From Hyphomonas sp. (GTDB taxonomy: Bacteria; Pseudomonadota; Alphaproteobacteria; Caulobacterales; Hyphomonadaceae): 6,110 nucleotides of DNA. The notes beneath the pieces were generated by a model. It did no database searches, was not told the origin of the DNA, and worked only from the letters and a program-made list of their open reading frames with translations. A program made the position numbers and the translations under genes. The DNA is taken from assembly GCA_003486945.1 (NCBI GenBank), contig DNFL01000398.1, positions 8,695 through 14,804 on the forward strand, read 5' to 3'. This document shows positions 1-5,925 of the stretch, piece by piece. The first letter of the stretch is position 1. Each line of letters begins with the position of its first letter.

Positions 1-453
1 TTCTTCTTCCGCCCGCCGATCGGGCTCGGCTATGATGACGGGCTTGTCGCGGCGAAGGCCGTTCTGGAAATGCTGGACCGCAATCCGGGCCGCACGATGG
101 CGGACCTGAAATCGGAGCTTGGCGTTGCCTATACCTCCCTGACCATGGCGGCGCATTGCGGCGACGAGGTGAAGTATGGCGTCGTGGACCGGATGGTTGA
201 GGAGTACAAATCCCTCGACGGAAAAGAGATCCTTGGACGGAAGGTCGTCGAGGTGAACACGGTCAATGGTGCGCGCGTGACGCTGGAGGATGGCTCCTGG
301 GTTCTGGTGCGGGCGTCATCAAACAAACCGGAACTGGTGGTCGTCGTCGAGTCGATGGTCTCGGACGCCGATATGAAAGACCTGTTCCATAAGGAAGTGA
401 AGCCGCGCCTCGGCAAGCACCCGGAAGTCGGCGCGTACAATCAGGAAATCTGA
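1..453 (+). CDS. Phosphomannomutase/phosphoglucomutase, C-terminal part (5' end outside window)
   Basis: Frame 1 is open from the first base to TGA at 451-453, giving 150 C-terminal residues of an alpha-D-phosphohexomutase (ManB/Pmm/Pgm type, usually about 450-500 residues). The enzyme interconverts the 6- and 1-phosphates of mannose and glucose in the cytoplasm and feeds GDP-mannose and UDP-glucose synthesis. Visible landmarks are GYDDG at residues 10-14 of the fragment (end of domain 3, following the sugar-binding region), a GDEVKYGVV segment at the start of domain 4, and the phosphate-binding loop RASSNKP at residues 104-110, which corresponds to the RxSNTxP loop of the family. The ending HPEVGAYNQEI matches my memory of alphaproteobacterial members. 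The catalytic phosphoserine and metal loop lie upstream and cannot be checked. ATG at 70 is an internal methionine, not the start. The gene ends 4 bp before a convergent gene, with no terminator hairpin seen. Confidence 0.93.
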   Translation, partial: FFFRPPIGLGYDDGLVAAKAVLEMLDRNPGRTMADLKSELGVAYTSLTMAAHCGDEVKYGVVDRMVEEYKSLDGKEILGRKVVEVNTVNGARVTLEDGSWVLVRASSNKPELVVVVESMVSDADMKDLFHKEVKPRLGKHPEVGAYNQEI

Positions 454-457
454 AGCG

Positions 458-820
458 CTACGACCAGAGCGTGAACAGGCCGGCGAGGACGAGGCCGAGG
501 CCGAGGAAGTATTTCAGGTTCAGCGTTTCGCCGAGCCAGAGAACGGCGAAGAGCGGCACCAGGACATAGGTAACCGCCATGAAGCTGTAAGCGTAGGACA
601 GCGGTACAGCTTTCAGCACGTAGACCCACAGGAACGTCGCACCGCCATAGAGCGCCATCGCGGAAATGAAGACCGGGTCAATCACCAGGTCGCGAAATCC
701 GCTGCCCGGATAGGCGGCGAGGCGTTGACCCGACATCTTGAACAGGACCTGTCCGAACGCGACCAGCGCCGGGGTCAGGATCATCAGGACAAGGACATGT
801 GCGGGGATCGACTTGATCAT
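458..820 (-). CDS. Small four-helix EamA/DMT-family membrane protein, ArnE/ArnF-like putative lipid-linked sugar flippase
   Basis: This 120-residue, very hydrophobic protein has four predicted membrane segments at about residues 8-28, 48-70, 76-97 and 102-119. That is half the size of a ten-helix EamA exporter and equal to the SMR/ArnE/ArnF class, which work as dimers. Family-like features are GQVLFK at 23-28 in helix 1, the PLSYAYSF stretch at 73-80 beginning helix 3, and WLGE at 95-98. Its start overlaps the stop of the upstream glycosyltransferase gene as ATGA (817-820). A GGGAG ribosome site at 833-829 lies 8 nt before the ATG, so translation is probably coupled. Pairing with a GT2 polyprenyl-phosphate glycosyltransferase suggests that it helps move an undecaprenyl-phosphate sugar across the inner membrane, as ArnE/ArnF do for undecaprenyl-phosphate aminoarabinose. 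This role is inferred from size, fold and context. A small-multidrug-type exporter is the alternative. Confidence 0.85.
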   Translation of the reverse strand: MIKSIPAHVLVLMILTPALVAFGQVLFKMSGQRLAAYPGSGFRDLVIDPVFISAMALYGGATFLWVYVLKAVPLSYAYSFMAVTYVLVPLFAVLWLGETLNLKYFLGLGLVLAGLFTLWS

Positions 821-1833
821 GCCCGCAGCTCCCGGGGCAGTGCAGGCGCAGCAGGCTCGCGGTCGTCCACCGGGGCGGTGCCGAAGATGGCACGTTCGCC
901 GCGGGCCGGGGCCTGCGAGAGATAGAAGATGCGCTTCTGCTCGATACGGCCGCGCGAGACGGAGTCTAGAATGACGCCGCAGGCAAGCGCCAGCATCGCG
1001 CCAAGCATCAGCGTCATCGACATCACGAAGGTCGGCATCTTGTCGACAAGGCCGGTTGCGAAATATTCCGCCAGCACCGGAAGCATGAAACCAAACGAGG
1101 CGGCGAAGAGCGCGCTGGCTATCAGGCCGAAGAAGACGAAAGGCTTTGTTTCCTTCAGCAGCATCGCCATCATCGTGAGGATGCGGAAGCCGTCGCGGAA
1201 GGTGGAGAGCTTGCTCTTGGAGCCTTCCACGCGGCGGCCATAGTCGAGTTCCATCTCGGTGACGGGCAGGCGCAGGGTTGAGGCGTGTACGGACATTTCC
1301 GTCTCGATCTCGAAGCCCGCTGAATGCGCCGGGAAACTCTTGGCGAAGCGGCGCGTGAAGACGCGGTAGCCAGAGAAGATGTCGGTGAAATCGCGGCCGA
1401 ACATTGAGCGGTAGACAAGGTTGAACATGTTGTTGCCGAGGGCATGGCCGCGCCGGCCGGCATCTTCGGTGATGTTGCGGCGTGTGCCGACGACCATGTC
1501 GGCACGGTCGCGCAGCAGCGCCTCGATCATCTGCGGGGCCGCGCCGGCATCATAGGTGCCGTCGCCATCCGCCATGATGTAGATGTCGGCTTCGATGTCA
1601 GCGAACATCTGGCGCACGACATTTCCTTTGCCCTGACGCCGGCAGGTGATGACGGTGGCGCCAGCGATGGCGGCCTGCTGCGCCGTGTCGTCGGTGGAGT
1701 TGTTGTCGTAAACGTAAATGCGCGCGCCGGGCAGCGACTTTCGGAAGCTGATGATACAGGACGCGATCGACAGGCCCTCATTGTAGCAGGGCAGAAGCAC
1801 GGCGATGCTGTAGCGGTTGGTTTCCTGATTCAT
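817..1833 (-). CDS. Family 2 glycosyltransferase, polyprenyl-phosphate hexose synthase type (DPM1/GtrB/ArnC-like)
   Basis: This is a 338-residue protein with an N-terminal GT-A catalytic domain and a membrane anchor. Visible motifs are PCYNEG (15-20), YDNNSTDDT (42-50) for nucleotide binding, GKGNVVRQ (68-75), the metal-binding DxD as DGD at 89-91, and DIFSGYRVFTRRF (151-163) with FEIETEMSVHA (174-184), typical of this subfamily. The basic RVEGSKSKL segment (201-209) matches the RxxGxSK loop next to the active site of dolichol-phosphate-mannose synthase and GtrB. Two membrane helices follow at about 232-256 and 269-292, then a short soluble tail. The expected reaction is transfer of a hexose from GDP-mannose or UDP-glucose to undecaprenyl phosphate on the cytoplasmic face; the sugar cannot be read from the sequence. 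The only upstream start signal is a weak AAGAG-like element. It is the first gene of a two-gene operon with the EamA gene. A GANTC site (1827-1831) overlaps its start codon. Confidence 0.93.
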   Translation of the reverse strand: MNQETNRYSIAVLLPCYNEGLSIASCIISFRKSLPGARIYVYDNNSTDDTAQQAAIAGATVITCRRQGKGNVVRQMFADIEADIYIMADGDGTYDAGAAPQMIEALLRDRADMVVGTRRNITEDAGRRGHALGNNMFNLVYRSMFGRDFTDIFSGYRVFTRRFAKSFPAHSAGFEIETEMSVHASTLRLPVTEMELDYGRRVEGSKSKLSTFRDGFRILTMMAMLLKETKPFVFFGLIASALFAASFGFMLPVLAEYFATGLVDKMPTFVMSMTLMLGAMLALACGVILDSVSRGRIEQKRIFYLSQAPARGERAIFGTAPVDDREPAAPALPRELRA

Positions 1834-1923
1834 GTCGGGCTCTTCGGGCGTTCAGCCTTTGGTGAATTTTCCCTGTCATAGACGCCACTCGTTAAGTTTG
1901 CCTTGCCCCAGTGCGGATTCCCG

Positions 1924-3681
1924 ATGACGGTGCGACCGAGCCTCCCTGATCTTGCCGGGCAATATGCCGGGCTCATCCTGTCGGCGGCGGTGATTGCCAG
2001 CCTGATGATCGTCAGCCTGCTGAGCGGCAATTTCGGCCAGATCGGGCCGGACGGCGACGATGCGATGCGTCTGCTTCAGGTGCGCGAACTGCTGGACGGG
2101 AAGGGCTGGTTTGATCTGACGCAGCCGCGCCTTGGGCCGGAAGGCGGCACAGAGATGCACTGGTCGCGGCTGGTGGACTTGCCGATAGCGCTGCTGACGC
2201 TGCTGATGTCTCCGCCGCTGGGCCGCGAACAGGCGCTGAATGCGGCGATCACGGCCTGGCCGATGCTCAGTGTGCTGATTGTAACGAGCGGCCTAGTCTA
2301 CGGCGCGCGTGCATTGGGCGGGCGGGGCTTGCTGCTGTTTGCGGGCCTGCTGGGTTTCCTTGTGCTGTTCCGGCATTTCCGGTTCTTGCCGGGGGCGATC
2401 GATCACCATAACCTGCAGCTTGGACTGGTATTGCTTGCGGCCGTCTGTCTGCTGGCGAAGCAGCGATCGCCGGCTGCGGTCGCTGTCTCTGGCGCGGCGC
2501 TGGCACTGGCCGCGGCTGTTGGCGGGGAAGTGTATGTATTTGTTGCTGCGATAGCGGGTTTCGTAGCGCTGGACTGGGCCTTTTCCGGTGCACCGGCGCA
2601 GCGCAGCGCGGTGATCTTCGGTGCAGCCTTTGCGGCAACGCTGACCGCGGCATTCCTTGCGACCGTGAGTCCACTTGAATACGGCGTGATCCATTGCGAC
2701 GCGCTGTCGCTCGTCTCGTTGCTGGCGGGGCTTGGCGGCGGTGCGGGGTTTGCGCTGGCGGTGCAGCTGACATCGGCGCGGACGCGCGACGTGCGGCTTG
2801 CGGCGCTCGGCGGAGTGGCAATTCTCTGCGCTGTCATCGTGCTGATGCTCGGGCCGCAATGCCTGTCGAACCCGCTGAGCGGCCTGTCGCCGGAAGCGAA
2901 AACTCTTTGGCTGGCACGTGTCGATGAGGCGCGACCGACATTCGAGCTTTGGGCCACGCAACCGGATGAAGTACTGTTCCGGTTGGCCACAACACTGCTG
3001 GGGCTCTCGGCGGCGGCATACCTTGCGTGGAAGGGTATGCACCGGCGCGCAATGCTGCTGTTCGTCCTTCTGCTGACGATTTCTCTTATCCTCGCGCTCT
3101 ACCAGACCCGGTTCTATGTATTCGGGCAGCTGTTTACGGTGCTGCCGCTGGCGGCGTTTGTGGCGAAGCTGCAGAGCGGCGAGATCGGGGCGGGCCTGCC
3201 GCGGCCGGTCTATCTGTTTGCGCTGCTCGCGGGCGTGCCCATGATGTGGGCGGCGCTGGGCCTCAGCCTTTCGCCGAAACCGGCGGCGACCGGCATGGCA
3301 GCGGCTGCATGCTACACGGCGGAGACGTCAGCGATGCTGTCGCGGCTGGCTCCGGGGCGTGTTCTCGCGCCGCCGACCGATACGCCGCGGCTGCTGCTGG
3401 AAACGCCGCACAGCGCGCTGCATGGCCATTATCACCGTAACACCGCCGGCATAGATGCGGCGCTGGCGATCTTCACCTCGCCGCCGGATGAAGCGCGGCT
3501 CGACCTAGCAGCAGCGCAGGTCGACTATGTGTTCTTCTGCGCCGCCGACCCGGACCTGAAATTCTTCGCGCGCCATGCGCCGGACGGGTTGATCGGCCGG
3601 ATGTCTGCGGGCGAGGTACCGGACTGGCTGGAGCCGGCAGCGCGGATGGGCGACGCCTCGCTCTACCGCGTGCGTCTCTGA
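1924..3681 (+). CDS. Uncharacterised polytopic membrane protein with GT-C / oligosaccharyltransferase-like features
   Basis: From ATG 1924 this is a 585-residue protein with roughly 12 membrane segments and a soluble C-terminal domain of about 130 residues. I recognise the family as conserved hypothetical proteins in alphaproteobacteria, sometimes mislabelled as AcrB-type transporters; nothing here looks like an RND pump. After helix 1 comes a long loop with GPDGDDAMRLLQVRELL (41-57), WFDLTQPRL (62-70) and MHWSRLVDLP (78-87). A second loop has PGAIDHHNLQ (156-165). Acidic residues in the first periplasmic loop followed by R, and a later DHH, resemble AglB/STT3 and other GT-C enzymes, which use lipid-linked sugars at the periplasmic face. 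The STT3 WWDYG motif is absent. The C-terminal domain holds HYHRN (502-506) and VDYVFFC (533-539). An in-frame TTG at 1903 would add 7 residues; ATG is preferred because a weak CGGA sits 6 nt upstream of it. The gene diverges from the GT2-EamA operon, which could supply its donor. The transferase role is inference. Confidence 0.85.
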   Translation: MTVRPSLPDLAGQYAGLILSAAVIASLMIVSLLSGNFGQIGPDGDDAMRLLQVRELLDGKGWFDLTQPRLGPEGGTEMHWSRLVDLPIALLTLLMSPPLGREQALNAAITAWPMLSVLIVTSGLVYGARALGGRGLLLFAGLLGFLVLFRHFRFLPGAIDHHNLQLGLVLLAAVCLLAKQRSPAAVAVSGAALALAAAVGGEVYVFVAAIAGFVALDWAFSGAPAQRSAVIFGAAFAATLTAAFLATVSPLEYGVIHCDALSLVSLLAGLGGGAGFALAVQLTSARTRDVRLAALGGVAILCAVIVLMLGPQCLSNPLSGLSPEAKTLWLARVDEARPTFELWATQPDEVLFRLATTLLGLSAAAYLAWKGMHRRAMLLFVLLLTISLILALYQTRFYVFGQLFTVLPLAAFVAKLQSGEIGAGLPRPVYLFALLAGVPMMWAALGLSLSPKPAATGMAAAACYTAETSAMLSRLAPGRVLAPPTDTPRLLLETPHSALHGHYHRNTAGIDAALAIFTSPPDEARLDLAAAQVDYVFFCAADPDLKFFARHAPDGLIGRMSAGEVPDWLEPAARMGDASLYRVRL

Positions 3682-3687
3682 ACCGGA

Positions 3688-4308
3688 TCAGCCGGGCCCG
3701 TATTCGGCGCCGGCTGCGTTGCTGATCTCGCTCGAGCGGATGAAGCCACGCCGCGACTGGATGCGCGCGAGATAGGCTTCCACCTCCGGCGTTTTCGGGA
3801 TGGACCCGAACTGTACGCCCCAGCCGATCTGCGCGCCGGTATAGACATCCGCCGCTGAGAATTTCGGCCCGGCGAGATAGCCTTCCTTCGGCACCAGGCT
3901 GAGCAGGGTTTTCAGCGTGCGGTCCAGATCGCCGAAACCGGCCATCGCGGACTTGTCGACCGGCACGTCGACGCCGAGCGCTTGTATCGTGGTCGCCTGT
4001 TCCCAGGGACCGGCGCCGAAGAGGATCGCCCGGTAGTAGGCCGCGCGCTGGTCGGGCAGGGGCGCGAGATCCGCCTCGGGAAAGGCATCGGCAAGGTAAA
4101 GGCAGATGGCCGCGCATTCGGTAACGATCGTTCCGTTGTGCTCGATCACCGGCACCTTCCGCATCGGGTTGATGGCGGCATAGTCCGGCGAATTCATCTC
4201 CGGCCCGTAGCGCACCCAGCGGGTTTCATAGGGTGCGCCGGTTTCCTCCACCATCCAGTGCGCAATGCGCCCGCGCGACATGGGATTTGAATACAGAATG
4301 AGGCTCAT
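3688..4308 (-). CDS. Glutathione S-transferase family protein
   Basis: This is a 206-residue cytoplasmic protein of normal GST length. The N-terminal thioredoxin-like domain runs to about residue 75. SNPMSRGR (7-14) carries the likely catalytic Ser11. KVPVI (51-55) contains the cis-proline P53 that positions the glutathione backbone. TECAAICLYLAD (63-74) occupies the place of the ExSxAI glutathione-binding motif, with Cys65 where Ser is usual. The remaining 120 residues form an all-helical C-terminal domain with the FSAADVYTG segment typical of the N-capping box region. Known roles of the family are glutathione conjugation, thiol transfer or isomerisation; the substrate cannot be assigned. 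The start is secured by a GGAGGG ribosome site 4 nt upstream and a promoter with its own short leader, so it is probably monocistronic. It ends 6 bp from the convergent GT-C-like gene. No link with the glycan genes is evident. Confidence 0.93.
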   Translation of the reverse strand: MSLILYSNPMSRGRIAHWMVEETGAPYETRWVRYGPEMNSPDYAAINPMRKVPVIEHNGTIVTECAAICLYLADAFPEADLAPLPDQRAAYYRAILFGAGPWEQATTIQALGVDVPVDKSAMAGFGDLDRTLKTLLSLVPKEGYLAGPKFSAADVYTGAQIGWGVQFGSIPKTPEVEAYLARIQSRRGFIRSSEISNAAGAEYGPG

Positions 4309-4312
4309 CCAA

Positions 4313-4318
4313 CCCTCC
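4313..4318 (-). promoter_or_regulatory. Ribosome binding site of the GST gene
   Basis: GGAGGG on the minus strand lies 4 nt before ATG 4308-4306. It is one of the two strongest Shine-Dalgarno matches in the window and fixes the start of the GST gene. Confidence 0.8.
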
Positions 4319-4344
4319 GGAATGATGTTTAATGTTCGTGATTT

Positions 4345-4373
4345 GTTCTAGTGGAGCCCCAGATGCCTGTCAA
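4345..4373 (-). promoter_or_regulatory. Sigma70-type promoter for the GST gene
   Basis: On the minus strand a perfect -35 TTGACA (4373-4368) is followed by a 17-nt spacer and a -10 TAGAAC (4350-4345, 4 of 6 matches to TATAAT). Transcription would begin near 4338, giving a leader of about 30 nt that contains the GGAGGG ribosome site. Position, spacing and orientation all agree with the downstream gene. Confidence 0.65.
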
Positions 4374-4461
4374 CGTTCCTCCCGCCGCGTCAATCGCCCC
4401 TTGACCCTATCGCACAAAAATTGCACCCCGCACGCGATCACCCCCGGCTTTGTATCTTTTT

Positions 4462-4467
4462 GAGGGA
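4462..4467 (+). promoter_or_regulatory. Ribosome binding site that decides the ugd start
   Basis: GAGGGA lies 6 nt upstream of ATG 4474. An in-frame TTG at 4450 would add 8 residues ahead of the Rossmann strand, but it has no ribosome site of its own and the added segment would contain this GAGGGA. ATG 4474 is therefore the start. A TTGACC at 4401-4406 could be a -35 element for ugd, but no acceptable -10 sits 16-18 nt after it, so I do not call a promoter. Confidence 0.75.
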
Positions 4468-4473
4468 TTTCCC

Positions 4474-5784
4474 ATGCGTGTCGCGATTATCGGAACGGGC
4501 TATGTCGGCCTCGTGTCTGGCGCCTGTTTTGCCGATTTCGGCCACATCGTCACCTGTGTCGACAAGGACAAGTCCAAGATCGACAAGCTGCATGCCGGCA
4601 TCATGCCGATCTATGAGCCGGGCCTCGACACGCTGGTTGCCAAGAACGTCAAGGAAGAGCGCCTGTTCTTCACCACCGATGCCGCCGAAGCGGTGAAGGA
4701 TGCGGACGCTGTGTTCATCGCGGTTGGCACGCCGTCCCGCCGCGGCGATGGCCATGCGGACCTCTCCTATGTCTATGGCGCCGCCGAAGAGATCGGCCAG
4801 ATGATGAACGGCTTCACCGTCGTCGTCACCAAGTCGACCGTTCCGGTCGGCACCGGCGACGAAGTGGAAGCGATCATCCGCAAGGTGCGTCCGGACGGCG
4901 ATTTTGCCGTCGTGTCGAACCCGGAATTCCTGCGCGAAGGCGCCGCCATCAAGGACTTCAAGATTCCGGACCGGGTTGTCGTCGGCACCGAGGATGACCG
5001 CGCCAAGCAGGTGATGCGGGAACTCTACCGCCCGCTCTTCCTCAACGAGACGCCGATCCTGTTCACGGCGCGCCGCACGTCGGAGCTGATCAAGTATGCC
5101 GCCAACGCCTTCCTCGCCGTGAAGATCACCTTCATCAACGAGATGGCGGACCTTTGCGAAAAGGTCGGCGCAAACGTGCAGGAAGTTTCGCGCGGCATCG
5201 GCCTTGATGGCCGGATCGGTTCGAAGTTCCTCAACGCCGGCCCCGGCTATGGCGGCTCGTGCTTCCCAAAAGACACGCTCGCGCTGACCAAGACGGCAAA
5301 CGATTACAATAGCCCCGTGCGCATCGTCGACACGGTGGTCGAAGTGAACGCCGCCCGCAAGAAAGCGATGGCGACGAAGATCATCGACGCGATGGGCGGC
5401 GAGGTGAAGGGCAAGACGATCGGCGTGCTCGGCCTGGCGTTCAAGCAGAACACCGACGACATGCGCGATGCGCCCTCGCTCGACATCCTGCCAGCGCTGG
5501 TTGCCGCCGGCGCGAAGGTCGTTGCTTACGACCCGGAAGCGATGAAAGAGGCCTCCCACCTCCTGAAGGACATCGAGTATGCCGACAGCGCCTACAAGGC
5601 GGTGGACGGGGCCGACGCGATGGTCATCATCACCGAGTGGGACCAGTTCCGCGCGCTCGACCTTGGCCGCATCAAGGGCGCCATGAAGGGCAATGTGGTC
5701 GTCGACCTGCGCAACATCTACGCGCCGGAAGACATGGCGAAGCATGGCTTCGCCTACACCTCGATTGGCCGCCCGGCCGTCTGA
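4474..5784 (+). CDS. ugd: UDP-glucose 6-dehydrogenase
   Basis: This 436-residue protein is the full family length. It oxidises UDP-glucose to UDP-glucuronate with two NAD+ in the cytoplasm and provides the acidic sugar precursor for capsule, exopolysaccharide or LPS. The N-terminal Rossmann domain has GTGYVG (7-12). NPEFLREG (149-156) carries the glutamates of the active site. KYAAN (207-211) supplies the catalytic Lys207 and Asn211, and GPGYGGSCFPKDT contains the nucleophile Cys263 and Asp267. These sit 3 residues later than Lys204, Asn208, Cys260 and Asp264 of the Streptococcus pyogenes enzyme, a consistent offset. The C-terminal UDP-binding domain includes GLAFKQNTDDMRDAPS. All key residues are present and nothing is broken. 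It starts 165 bp from the divergent GST gene and ends 20 bp before a strong terminator, so it is probably a single-gene unit. GDP-mannose dehydrogenase is a relative, but the Cys context and spacing favour Ugd. Confidence 0.96.
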   Translation: MRVAIIGTGYVGLVSGACFADFGHIVTCVDKDKSKIDKLHAGIMPIYEPGLDTLVAKNVKEERLFFTTDAAEAVKDADAVFIAVGTPSRRGDGHADLSYVYGAAEEIGQMMNGFTVVVTKSTVPVGTGDEVEAIIRKVRPDGDFAVVSNPEFLREGAAIKDFKIPDRVVVGTEDDRAKQVMRELYRPLFLNETPILFTARRTSELIKYAANAFLAVKITFINEMADLCEKVGANVQEVSRGIGLDGRIGSKFLNAGPGYGGSCFPKDTLALTKTANDYNSPVRIVDTVVEVNAARKKAMATKIIDAMGGEVKGKTIGVLGLAFKQNTDDMRDAPSLDILPALVAAGAKVVAYDPEAMKEASHLLKDIEYADSAYKAVDGADAMVIITEWDQFRALDLGRIKGAMKGNVVVDLRNIYAPEDMAKHGFAYTSIGRPAV

Positions 5785-5803
5785 TCGGGTCCGCAACGCA
5801 AAT

Positions 5804-5840
5804 AAAGCGCCCCTTCCGGTTTCCGGGAGGGGCGTTTTGT
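5804..5840 (+). terminator. Intrinsic terminator after ugd
   Basis: A 12-bp stem (5808-5819 with 5823-5834, one G-T wobble, otherwise mostly G-C) encloses a TTT loop and is followed directly by TTTT (5835-5838). The A-rich AAATAAAG before the stem would give a T-rich tail on the other strand, so the structure could act in both directions. It separates ugd from the transaldolase gene. Confidence 0.92.
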
Positions 5841-5851
5841 TAGCGCTACAC

Positions 5852-5880
5852 TTGGAACCGGGGCGCCGATTGAGTATGCA
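5852..5880 (+). promoter_or_regulatory. Possible weak promoter for the transaldolase gene
   Basis: TTGGAA (5852-5857, 4 of 6 matches to TTGACA), a 17-nt spacer and TATGCA (5875-5880, 3 of 6 matches to TATAAT) lie between the ugd terminator and the next gene. Because the terminator should block read-through, a promoter is needed in 5841-5925, and this is the best-spaced pair. A perfect 8-bp palindrome TAGCGCTA (5841-5848) sits just upstream and could be an operator. The -10 match is poor. Confidence 0.35.
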
Positions 5881-5925
5881 GGCGCTGCTTCCCGCAGATT
5901 CGCTGACCAGACTGGACCCGGACCC

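Noticed and set aside
486..509. Tandem hexamer pattern GAGGAC/GAGGCC/GAGGCC/GAGGAA
   Set aside because: It is the reverse strand of the codons for the Leu-Gly-rich last helix of the EamA protein; four imperfect units explained by coding.
1834..1923. Possible promoters in the divergent GT2 / GT-C-like gap
   Set aside because: TATGAC on the minus strand and TTGGTG on the plus strand were considered, but neither has a partner element at proper spacing.
1903..1923. TTG start giving a 592-residue GT-C-like protein
   Set aside because: No ribosome site precedes the TTG; ATG 1924 with a weak CGGA upstream is more likely. The choice does not affect any motif.
2293..3042. Minus-strand 249-codon frame inside the GT-C-like gene
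   Set aside because: Its product is very rich in R and Q with no domain, and it lies opposite a gene with clear membrane-protein composition; a coding shadow.
4331..4352. Imperfect 11-bp direct repeat (GAACAAATCAC / GAACATTAAAC on the minus strand) at the GST promoter
   Set aside because: Only 7 of 11 positions match and the first copy overlaps the -10 region; too weak to call an operator.
4401..4429. TTGACC as a -35 element for ugd
   Set aside because: No T- and A-rich -10 occurs 16-18 nt downstream; the sequence there is C-rich. ugd surely has a promoter, but I cannot place it.
4438..5796. An uninterrupted 452-codon frame on the minus strand covering all of ugd
   Set aside because: It mirrors the reading frame of an unmistakable ugd gene; its product is rich in D, V, R, H and G with no recognisable domain. 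Such antisense frames are common opposite GC-rich genes.
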